Shown: one piece after another, positions 57,869 through 64,000 of the stretch
Numbering within the stretch: position 1 is the stretch's first letter
How the letters are laid out: each line of letters starts with the position of its first letter
Assembly: GCF_010730055.1 (NCBI RefSeq)
Contig: NZ_AP022575.1
Location: 3,224,001 to 3,288,000, forward strand
From: Mycobacterium shinjukuense
Lineage (GTDB): Bacteria; Actinomycetota; Actinomycetes; Mycobacteriales; Mycobacteriaceae
DNA: 64,000 nucleotides
Direction: 5' to 3'
Program-made: the position numbers and the translations under genes
The notes under the pieces: generated by a model
What the model saw: the letters and a program-made list of their open reading frames with translations, nothing else
The model's database searches: none
What the model was told of the DNA's origin: nothing

Positions 57869-57875
57869 CGAGCCC

Positions 57876-57881
57876 ACTGTA
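57876..57881 (-). promoter_or_regulatory. -10 box for leaderless virR
   Basis: Minus-strand TACAGT (57881-57876), 7 nt before ATG 57868. Confidence 0.55.
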
Positions 57882-57940
57882 GCCAGAAGAAGGCCAGCAC
57901 CGACAAAGACAGTGGGATCGGGTGGGGCGGCCGACGGGGG

Positions 57941-58249
57941 TCAGGTCACCTCGAAGCCGAGGCGGCGCGCGGCCCGTGCCTTTTGGCGGCTGGCCCGCAA
58001 CCGGCGCAACCGCTTGACCAGCATCGGGTCGGCGGCCAGCGCCTCGGGCCGGTCCACCAGCGCGTTAAGCACCTGGTAATACCGCGTCGCTGACATCGAG
58101 AACAACTCTTTGATGGCTTCTTCCTTGACACCGGCGAACTTCCACCATTGACGTTCGAATGCCAGGATGTCGTGTTCGCGACGCGTCAGCCCATCGGTGA
58201 TTTCAGAGTCGTCCCCCGCTCGATTTGTCCGCGCCATGGCGCTGTCCAT
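57941..58249 (-). CDS. DUF3263 protein (Rv0430-like)
   Basis: A 102-residue basic protein of the DUF3263 family of actinobacteria, with GLTRREHDILAFERQWWKFA and a helix-turn-helix-like KEEAIKELFSMSATRYYQVL, followed by a very basic tail (KRLRRLRASRQKARAARRLG). It is probably a DNA- or RNA-binding protein. ATG 58249 gives the length of the orthologue and has AGGGGAAG upstream. It lies 72 bp upstream of virR on the same strand. Confidence 0.88.
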   Translation of the reverse strand: MDSAMARTNRAGDDSEITDGLTRREHDILAFERQWWKFAGVKEEAIKELFSMSATRYYQVLNALVDRPEALAADPMLVKRLRRLRASRQKARAARRLGFEVT

Positions 58250-58793
58250 ATCGCTTCCCCTGGACCCTTCCGGCGAATTCCCAACTTGTCTCGAGTGACT
58301 TGGCTTACGTGATGGCATGTTTTGCGCGAATATTGAACCACGCTTGAAACCCTCGAGCGGTAATCCAGACCCGCGAGTCGGCCGACTTGCCCGGATCGCC
58401 CGGCGCGACGGCGTTGCCACTGCGGCGACGGCGTGCTCGCTGGCCAAGCGGCCGACGGCACCGGCTCGGCCGATTGCCATGCCTGGCGGGCACACCACGG
58501 GCCAACTGTGTCACGCTGGTCACAGCTGCCACATGCGTCTCTGGGCCGGTAGGCACTCGATGCGCCCACCTCGTAGCGACAAGTCGCCACCGGCCACGAT
58601 TTCCCCCGGCGACACCCACACGGTGTCGCTCCAAGGCGGGCACAACGAACATCCTCCCCGGCAGAGGCGACTGTGGCGGAAGTGACAAACACAGCCATGG
58701 CCCGAACGCCCGCCTCTCCCCCGCAAGCGGGTGGTGCCCCCACCCCACGCCGCGACGCGGCGCGCATCGTCGGCAGGCATAAGCTAGCCGACC
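58250..58793. other. 544-bp intergenic region between the DUF3263 gene and def
   Basis: No protein-coding frame here has convincing start, composition and family signals. It contains the upstream region of the DUF3263 gene (AT-rich stretch around 58310-58340), a CCCGCAAGCGGG hairpin followed by TGGTGCCCCCA (58720-58742), and the repeat-like def promoter element (58755-58785). A minus-strand frame at 58520-58780 with several Cys and Trp residues was considered but not accepted. Confidence 0.5.
58755..58785 (+). promoter_or_regulatory. def promoter element, related to the 58-bp repeat unit
   Basis: GCGGCGCGCATCGTCG, then GCAGGCATAAGCT, resembles the 3' half of each minisatellite unit at 8287-8622. 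Its TAAGCT (58780-58785) is a -10 hexamer 8 nt before ATG 58794, one base more than in the nitrilase gene promoter. Confidence 0.6.
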
Positions 58794-59387
58794 ATGGCAG
58801 TCGTACCCATCCGCATCGTGGGAGACCCGGTGCTGCACACTCCGACGACGCCGGTGCCGGTGGCCGCCGACGGGTCGCTCCCGGCGGATCTGGGCGACCT
58901 CATCACCACCATGTACGACACCATGGACGCCGCCAACGGGGTCGGCCTGGCCGCCAATCAGATTGGGTACGGACTGCGCCTCTTCGTCTACGACTGCGCC
59001 GAGGACCGCGGACAGACCACCCGCCGCCGCGGTGTGGTCATCAACCCGATCTTGGAAACCTCCGAAATCCCCGAGACGATGCCGGACCCGACCAACGACG
59101 ACGAGGGATGCTTGTCGGTTCCCGGCGAGTCCTTCCCCACCGGCCGCGCCAAGTGGGCCCGGGTCACCGGGCTCGACGCCGACGGCAGCCCGATCGCCAT
59201 CGAGGGCACCGGCCTGTTCGCGCGCATGCTGCAACACGAAACCGGACACCTGGATGGATTCCTCTACCTGGATCGGCTCATCGGTCGGCACGCGCGCGCG
59301 GCGAAACGGGCCGTCAAGGCGCGCGGGTGGGGCGTACCCGGACTGTCCTGGCTGCCGGGTGAGGGACCCGATCCGTTCGGACACTGA
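58794..59387 (+). CDS. def: Peptide deformylase
   Basis: Removes the formyl group from nascent proteins; essential. The 197-residue metalloenzyme has all three motifs: GVGLAANQIG, DEGCLSVPG and the metal-binding HETGHLDGFLY. Its C-terminal extension (VKARGWGVPGLSWLPGEGPD) is typical of mycobacterial enzymes. A -10 box related to the repeat family lies 8 nt before the ATG. The GNAT gene that follows in H37Rv is reduced to a remnant. Confidence 0.96.
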   Translation: MAVVPIRIVGDPVLHTPTTPVPVAADGSLPADLGDLITTMYDTMDAANGVGLAANQIGYGLRLFVYDCAEDRGQTTRRRGVVINPILETSEIPETMPDPTNDDEGCLSVPGESFPTGRAKWARVTGLDADGSPIAIEGTGLFARMLQHETGHLDGFLYLDRLIGRHARAAKRAVKARGWGVPGLSWLPGEGPDPFGH

Positions 59388-59389
59388 AT

Positions 59390-59599
59390 GTCTCCTGGCC
59401 GGGCCTCGGAACCCGGGTGACGGCGCCGCGGGCCGCCGACCACGACCAGCAGCGCCGGCCAGGCGGCGCGTTGTTGGCCCGGGGCGTGGGGCCACCCGGG
59501 GCTTATACGCACCACGCGGACGGGACCGCGCTGGCCGAGTCGCTGGGTTCCCGACGGCACCATCGCAGGGCCGACGGCGCCTGGCGTACCCCGCGATAA
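59390..59599 (+). pseudogene. Remnant of a GNAT acetyltransferase gene (Rv0428c-like)
   Basis: The frame 59390-59599 begins with VSWPGLGTRVTAPRAADHD (without a proper start codon, GTC) and ends with GTALAESLGSRRHHRR, ADGAWRTPR and a stop. These look like the two ends of the roughly 300-residue GNAT protein encoded between def and xthA in H37Rv, with most of the middle deleted. No acetyl-CoA-binding motif remains. The gap between def and xthA is only 221 bp. Confidence 0.55.
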
Positions 59600-59602
59600 C
59601 CT
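59597..59602 (+). promoter_or_regulatory. -10 box for leaderless xthA
   Basis: TAACCT ends 6 nt before ATG 59609 and overlaps the stop of the GNAT remnant. Confidence 0.6.
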
Positions 59603-59608
59603 CTAGCC

Positions 59609-60514
59609 ATGCCCGACGGCACGGTCGATGGCGGCGAGCCGCCGCGCCCGGCTTCGCCGCCCTTGCGATCGCCGTCCGCCGCAAGCGGGCGGTACCCCCA
59701 GCTGCGGCTGGCCACCTGGAACGTGAATTCCATTCGCACCCGCCTGGACCGCGTCCTGGACTGGCTCGCGCGCGCCGAGGTCGACGTGCTGGCGATGCAG
59801 GAGACCAAGTGCGCGGACAGCCAGTTTCCCGCCCTGCCGCTGTTTGAACTCGGCTATGAGGTCGCCCACGTGGGCTTCGATCAGTGGAACGGGGTGGCGA
59901 TCGCATCTCGCATCGGCCTGGACGACGTACAAGCCGGGTTTGACGGTCAGCCCCGCTGGAGCAGCAGGCCGGAGGTGGCCGCCACGACCGAAGCGCGCGC
60001 CCTGGGTGCCACCTGCGGCGGTGTGCGGGTGTGGAGCCTGTATGTGCCCAACGGCCGCGCCCTCGACGACCCCCACTACGCCTACAAACTGGATTGGCTT
60101 GCCGCGCTGCGTGATACGGCCGAAGGCTGGCTGCGTGACGATCCCACCGCCGCGATCGCGCTAGCCGGGGACTGGAACATTGCCCCGACCGATGAAGACG
60201 TGTGGAGCACGGAGTTCTACCGGGGTTGCACGCACGTCTCCGAACCGGAGCGCAACGCGTTCAACGCCCTCGTCGACGCCCAATTCACCGACGTGGTAAG
60301 GCCTTTCACTCCCGGGCCCGGGGTGTACACCTACTGGGACTACACCCAGCTGCGGTTTCCGAAGAAGCAGGGCATGCGCATCGATTTCATCCTCGCGTCG
60401 CCGGCCTTGGCCGCCCGGGTGATCGACGCGCAGATCGTCCGCGAGGAGCGCAAAGGCAAGGCACCCAGTGATCACGCGCCGGTGCTGGTCGATCTGCAGC
60501 CGATATGCGCGTAG
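59609..60514 (+). CDS. xthA: Exodeoxyribonuclease III / AP endonuclease
   Basis: DNA-repair enzyme cutting at abasic sites and trimming 3' ends. The 301-residue protein has the full EEP-fold set: LATWNVNSIRTRL, MQETKC (catalytic Glu), YVPNG, GDWNIAPTDEDVW, RIDFIL and SDHAPV. The N-terminal 30 residues (SAASGRYPQLR) are encoded partly by a dispersed CCGCAAGCGGG-GGTACCCCCA element, so they are an added tail before the domain. The start is supported by the -10 box at 59597. Confidence 0.95.
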   Translation: MPDGTVDGGEPPRPASPPLRSPSAASGRYPQLRLATWNVNSIRTRLDRVLDWLARAEVDVLAMQETKCADSQFPALPLFELGYEVAHVGFDQWNGVAIASRIGLDDVQAGFDGQPRWSSRPEVAATTEARALGATCGGVRVWSLYVPNGRALDDPHYAYKLDWLAALRDTAEGWLRDDPTAAIALAGDWNIAPTDEDVWSTEFYRGCTHVSEPERNAFNALVDAQFTDVVRPFTPGPGVYTYWDYTQLRFPKKQGMRIDFILASPALAARVIDAQIVREERKGKAPSDHAPVLVDLQPICA

Positions 60515-60658
60515 GGTAGGGCTGCGGCAGCACTCGTTAGGTTCGCGTGTGCAACGTGGCGGCGCGGGCATTTTTGAAGCTAGCCAGAATCCCCATGACG
60601 CCATGCAGTGCGCGGTTAACGGGTGTAGAACAATAGTTAAACCGTTTTGATTAACAAG

Positions 60659-60664
60659 TAGTCT
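60659..60664 (+). promoter_or_regulatory. -10 box upstream of the Rv0426c-like gene
   Basis: TAGTCT lies 16 nt before ATG 60681, leaving a short leader with AGGGAG as ribosome site. The AT-rich GTTAAACCGTTTTGATTAAC just upstream could hold an operator. Confidence 0.45.
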
Positions 60665-60680
60665 GGGCCAGGGAGTCATC

Positions 60681-61133
60681 ATGAGTGTCGTCGGCGGAGC
60701 GGTCCGCACCGTGGGTCGAACAGTGAATCGTGCTGCGGCGGCGACCACAGCGACCGCCGGCGCTGTTGGTGGCGCGGCGGTGAACGGTGTTGTCGGGGGT
60801 GTGAAGGGAGCCGCGGAGGGCATTCAGCGTGGCATCGGCTCGGGCAGCAAGTCGACGGCGGCTGCCGTGCTGGCGTTGGGCGCGCTGGGCGTCACCGGGT
60901 TGGTCGAGTGGCCGATCCTGCTGGCCGTCGGCGGCGGAGCGTTGGTGTTGCACCGGCTGACCCGCAAACCCGAGGAGTCCGAGCCGGCGCCGACGGCGAA
61001 GCTCACGCCGTTACCCACCAAGGAAGAGCCGGCGCCGGCGAAGGCCGCGCCGCAGAAAGCCCCGACCAAGTCCGCGGCCAAGAAGACCGCTGGCCGACGG
61101 GCCGGCACCACCGCGTTGCGCAGCACCAACTGA
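60681..61133 (+). CDS. Small membrane protein with Lys/Ala/Pro tail (Rv0426c-like)
   Basis: A 150-residue protein: Gly/Ala-rich, amphipathic N-terminal half (TTATAGAVGGAAVNGVVGG), a hydrophobic pair of helices (about 60-93, VLALGALGVTGLVEWPILLA), then a disordered Lys-Ala-Pro tail (PAPAKAAPQKAPTKSAAKK) reminiscent of HbhA. Function unknown. It lies 19 bp before ctpH and is probably cotranscribed with it. Confidence 0.85.
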   Translation: MSVVGGAVRTVGRTVNRAAAATTATAGAVGGAAVNGVVGGVKGAAEGIQRGIGSGSKSTAAAVLALGALGVTGLVEWPILLAVGGGALVLHRLTRKPEESEPAPTAKLTPLPTKEEPAPAKAAPQKAPTKSAAKKTAGRRAGTTALRSTN

Positions 61134-61152
61134 CCGGGACCGCTGTCGGCCG

Positions 61153-64000
61153 TTGAATATCGCCACATCCATACGACGGTCGTTGCCGTCGCGTGCGATC
61201 GTTGCGGGCCTGCAGGCCACCACCGCGCTCACCAACGCATCGATCACCACCGCCGCGGCCGTCGCCGGGGCCCTGGCCAAGGCGGTATCCGGTGAGCTGT
61301 CCCGCGAGACACTCGGCCGGCACTGTTGGCGTGGCGAGACCCGCGCCTGGATCGAGGTGCGCGGCCTTGACGGCCACCCAGAACTCGGGCGCACCGTGCT
61401 CGAGGAGGTCCGCTCCCACCCCGGCGTCACGTCGGCCAGCCTGAACCATCCGTTGTCGCGCGTCGTCGTCGAATCTGACCGGCCGGACACCTCGCTGCGT
61501 GATCTGTGCCGCACCGTCGAGAACGCCGAAAAGGCCGAAAAGCGCCGCCGCCCAGACCAACAGACCGACGCGGCCAGCCTGCCCGGCGATGGTGTGGTGC
61601 TGGCGACACGAGCGCTCACCGTGGCCGCCAACGCGGCCGGGCTGGGCATAGCGCTGGCCGGTCGAGCGCTGCGCTTGCCCCGATTGCCGATCACTGTGGT
61701 GGCCGGCATTTCGCTGGTGGACTATCAGCCCAGGCTGCGTCGGCTACTTGAGGACCGGATCGGCATATCCGCCACGGACACGGTGTTGACGCTGGCGGTG
61801 GCGGCCGCTAACACCCTCGCGCTGTCGCCGGCGTCGTTGTCGGTGGGTCTGACGATGCAGTCGCTGAAGGCGGCCGAATGCCGCGCCCAGGCGCGAGCCT
61901 GGCAGCACCATGAACCGGAGTTGGCGCGGCATGCCGACCAACCGGCCACACATGCGCAGCGGCCGCCGCCGGCCGCCGGGTCCGTCGAGCGCAACGCCGC
62001 TCGTCTCGCCCTCATCCAGGCGCTCAGCGCCGGGCTGATCGGTGCCGGCACCCGCAACCTGAACATGGCCGCCACCGCGGCGCTGGTGACCGCCCCCAAG
62101 GCCAGCCGGACCACACCCGAGGCCTTCGCCGCCACGCTGGGCCGAGGATTGGCCGAGCGGCACGCGGTGCTGCCGCTGCGGCCGGAGAGCCTGCGCCGGC
62201 TGCACCGCGTCGACGCGATCGTCATCGACCCGCGGGTGTTGTGCACCGACCGGTTGCGGGTGGCAGGCATCCGCGGGGCCGCCGACGCCGAGCTGTCCGA
62301 CGCCTGGCAGCGCGCCCAGCTCGCGCTGGAGAGCACCGGCGTGCGCCCGGGCTGGCGCCCGGTGCCCGGCAGCTGGCGCGGTCGGCCGGAGTCCCGGGTC
62401 GAGGCGCTGTTTCTTCCCACGCACGACCCGCTGGCCTCGGCGGTGGTGGCCGAGGCACACCGCAGCGGGGCGGAACTGGTCACGGTCGCCGACGACTCGC
62501 TGGACGAGCTGCGACCCGCGTTCGACGACATCCGGCCGCTGAAGACCGCGACGCACGGGGCGCTGGACAGGGCCCTGGCCCGCGCGGTGGCCGGCCTGCA
62601 GCGGGCGGGCCGCACCGTGGCCGTACTGTCATCGTCTGGCGCGCAAGCGATGTGGTCCGCCGACCTGGCGCTGGGTGTGATCCCGCGGCACGGCCCCCCA
62701 CCCTGGCAAGCCGACCTGTTGTTGCCCGATCTCAAGGCGGCCTGGCGGATACTGCACGCGCTGCCGGCCGCCAAGACCGCGACCCAGCGGGGCGTCGGAA
62801 TATCGGCTGGCGCAACGGCTATGGGCTCGCTGTTGATGATTCCCGGTGTCCGCGGCCGCGGGCCGGGCCCGGTTACCGCCGGCGCGGCGGCCGGGCTGCT
62901 CTCGGGATACCTGCTGGCACGCGGGGTGATCGGGGCCGAGACGCCGCGCCCGGCCGCCAGCCACGAATGGCATGCCATGTCCGTCGAGCAAGTCCGCAAG
63001 GCATTGCCGCCGCCCGACTCCGAGACGCCCGCGCAGCCCGAGGAGGCGGCACCGGGCCCACGGGTGCCGGCCGGCGGCCCGGTGCACGCGGTTTGGCAGC
63101 TCGCCAAGGCCGTCCGAGCCGAATTGTCCGACCCGCTGACCCCGGTGATGGCGCTGGGCTCGGCCGCCAGTGCGGTGCTCGGCTCCCCCGTCGATGCGGT
63201 GCTGGTCGGGACGGTGCTGACCAGCAACTCGATCCTGGCCGCCGCCCAGCGGCTGCGCGCCGAGAAACGGTTGCACTACCTACTGGCGCAGCAGATTCCG
63301 CCGGCCCGCAAGGTGGTCAGCGGTCCCGGCGGTGAGCGGGCCTACGCCCGTGTCGACGCCGCGCACCTGCGGCCCGGTGATGTCATCGAGGTGCGCACCC
63401 ATGAGGTGGTGCCCGCCGACGCCCGAGTCATCGAGGAGGTCGACGTCGAGGTCGACGAGTCGACCCTCACCGGCGAGTCGCTGTCGGTGGAGAAACAGGT
63501 CGAGGCCACCCCGGGCGCGCCGCTGGCCGAGCGTCGCTGCATGGTGTTCGCCGGGACCACCGTGGTGGCCGGCACGGTGGTCGCCCTGGTGACCGCGGTC
63601 GGCGCCGACACCCAGCAGCGGCGTGCCGCCGATCTGATCTCCGCCGAGCTGTCCTCGGACATCGGCCTACAACATCAGCTCGGCCAGCTCACCGGGCAGG
63701 CGCTGCCCGTCAGCGTGACCGGCGGCGCGCTCGTCGGCGCGCTCGGGCTGGTCCGCCGCATCGGGATGCGCCACGCGGTGTCCAGCGCCATCGCCATCGC
63801 GGTGGCCGCGGTTCCCGAAGGCATGCCGCTGGTGGCCACGCTGGCCCAGGCGGCGTCGGCCCGGCGTTTGACGAAATTCGGTGCGCTGGTTCGCATTCCG
63901 CGTTCGGTGGAGGCGCTCGGCCGTATCGAGGTGGTGTGCTTCGACAAGACCGGAACGCTCTCGGAGAACCGGCTGCGGGTGGCGCGGGTGCACCCGGCGG
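61153..64000 (+). CDS. ctpH: Cation-transporting P-type ATPase CtpH, N-terminal two thirds
   Basis: A large membrane pump; 949 codons are present and the gene runs off the right edge. The first 580 residues are unusual for P-type ATPases: a heavy-metal-like region (ELGRTVLEEVRSHPGVTSA), hydrophobic segments (PRLPITVVAGISLV, ATDTVLTLAVAAANTLAL) and a degenerate P-type-like half. The catalytic domain follows with LTGESLSVEKQ and the phosphorylation motif DKTGTLSENR (Asp931). The start is tentative: TTG 61153, 19 bp after the previous gene. The cation is unknown. Confidence 0.85.
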   Translation, partial: MNIATSIRRSLPSRAIVAGLQATTALTNASITTAAAVAGALAKAVSGELSRETLGRHCWRGETRAWIEVRGLDGHPELGRTVLEEVRSHPGVTSASLNHPLSRVVVESDRPDTSLRDLCRTVENAEKAEKRRRPDQQTDAASLPGDGVVLATRALTVAANAAGLGIALAGRALRLPRLPITVVAGISLVDYQPRLRRLLEDRIGISATDTVLTLAVAAANTLALSPASLSVGLTMQSLKAAECRAQARAWQHHEPELARHADQPATHAQRPPPAAGSVERNAARLALIQALSAGLIGAGTRNLNMAATAALVTAPKASRTTPEAFAATLGRGLAERHAVLPLRPESLRRLHRVDAIVIDPRVLCTDRLRVAGIRGAADAELSDAWQRAQLALESTGVRPGWRPVPGSWRGRPESRVEALFLPTHDPLASAVVAEAHRSGAELVTVADDSLDELRPAFDDIRPLKTATHGALDRALARAVAGLQRAGRTVAVLSSSGAQAMWSADLALGVIPRHGPPPWQADLLLPDLKAAWRILHALPAAKTATQRGVGISAGATAMGSLLMIPGVRGRGPGPVTAGAAAGLLSGYLLARGVIGAETPRPAASHEWHAMSVEQVRKALPPPDSETPAQPEEAAPGPRVPAGGPVHAVWQLAKAVRAELSDPLTPVMALGSAASAVLGSPVDAVLVGTVLTSNSILAAAQRLRAEKRLHYLLAQQIPPARKVVSGPGGERAYARVDAAHLRPGDVIEVRTHEVVPADARVIEEVDVEVDESTLTGESLSVEKQVEATPGAPLAERRCMVFAGTTVVAGTVVALVTAVGADTQQRRAADLISAELSSDIGLQHQLGQLTGQALPVSVTGGALVGALGLVRRIGMRHAVSSAIAIAVAAVPEGMPLVATLAQAASARRLTKFGALVRIPRSVEALGRIEVVCFDKTGTLSENRLRVARVHPA

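Noticed and set aside
58520..58780. An 86-codon minus-strand frame with several Cys and Trp between the DUF3263 gene and def
   Set aside because: No ribosome site, no family match that I recognise, and it overlaps the def promoter; left unannotated.
1..64000. tRNA or rRNA genes and insertion sequences
   Set aside because: No tRNA-like fold with a T-arm consensus, no rRNA sequence and no transposase motif was seen by eye; a covariance-model scan would be decisive.

Overview
The window is high-GC DNA from a slow-growing Mycobacterium that is probably not a member of the M. tuberculosis complex. Recognisable proteins are senX3, gpm1, mshA, lprQ, murB, hbhA, pcaA, icl1, lpdC, mmpS4/mmpL4, ufaA1, sigK/rskA, a PPE protein with GxGN-type pentapeptide repeats, groEL2, psd/pssA, sodC, virR, def, xthA and ctpH. 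They follow the M. tuberculosis H37Rv order from about Rv0490 down to Rv0425c, so the window runs opposite to the H37Rv numbering. Comparisons with H37Rv are from memory; no search was run.

Layout. 1-6.6 kb: senX3 5' end, phosphoglycerate mutase, mycothiol glycosyltransferase mshA with a YbjN-like partner, a ROK regulator, an SDR and the L,D-transpeptidase lipoprotein LprQ. 6.6-16 kb: murB and a DUF2505 gene fired from one symmetric promoter, a 58-bp minisatellite in front of a nitrilase gene, deoC, small envelope proteins, hbhA, an XRE regulator, a DUF445 protein, a TetR regulator and an intact UbiA prenyltransferase. 16.7-27.6 kb: lipid and carbon metabolism (pcaA, fadB2, icl1, acyl-ACP thioesterase, the icl1 regulator ramB, lpdC, aldehyde dehydrogenase). 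27.6-37.2 kb: an S9 peptidase, a beta-propeller lipoprotein, echA2, and a probable siderophore-export group (Rv0455c-like secreted protein, TetR regulator, iron box, mmpS4-mmpL4). 37.2-42.6 kb: one operon of four lipid genes plus sigK-rskA, preceded by a sequence matching a SigK promoter. 42.6-48.1 kb: membrane protein, DinB protein, PPE10, flavin-fold protein, and groEL2 behind two CIRCE operators.

48.1-50.05 kb is an accessory scar. Remnants of a HAD phosphatase and of a short-chain dehydrogenase flank a lipoprotein gene and a VapBC toxin-antitoxin pair. 50-64 kb: moeA2, phosphatidylserine/ethanolamine synthesis (psd-pssA) with a double-AAA ATPase, sodC, virR, def, xthA and the first two thirds of the P-type ATPase ctpH. 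Within it, two more genes have decayed by internal deletion: a Lon-N-domain gene and a GNAT gene.

Two regulatory themes stand out. About twenty genes have a TANNNT -10 hexamer 6-8 nt before the start codon, the signature of leaderless mRNA, and this fixes many start calls. A family of dispersed palindromic intergenic elements recurs before the nitrilase gene, before def and upstream of groEL2; in one place it has been tandemly amplified together with its -10 box. No rRNA, tRNA, insertion sequence or CRISPR array was recognised.
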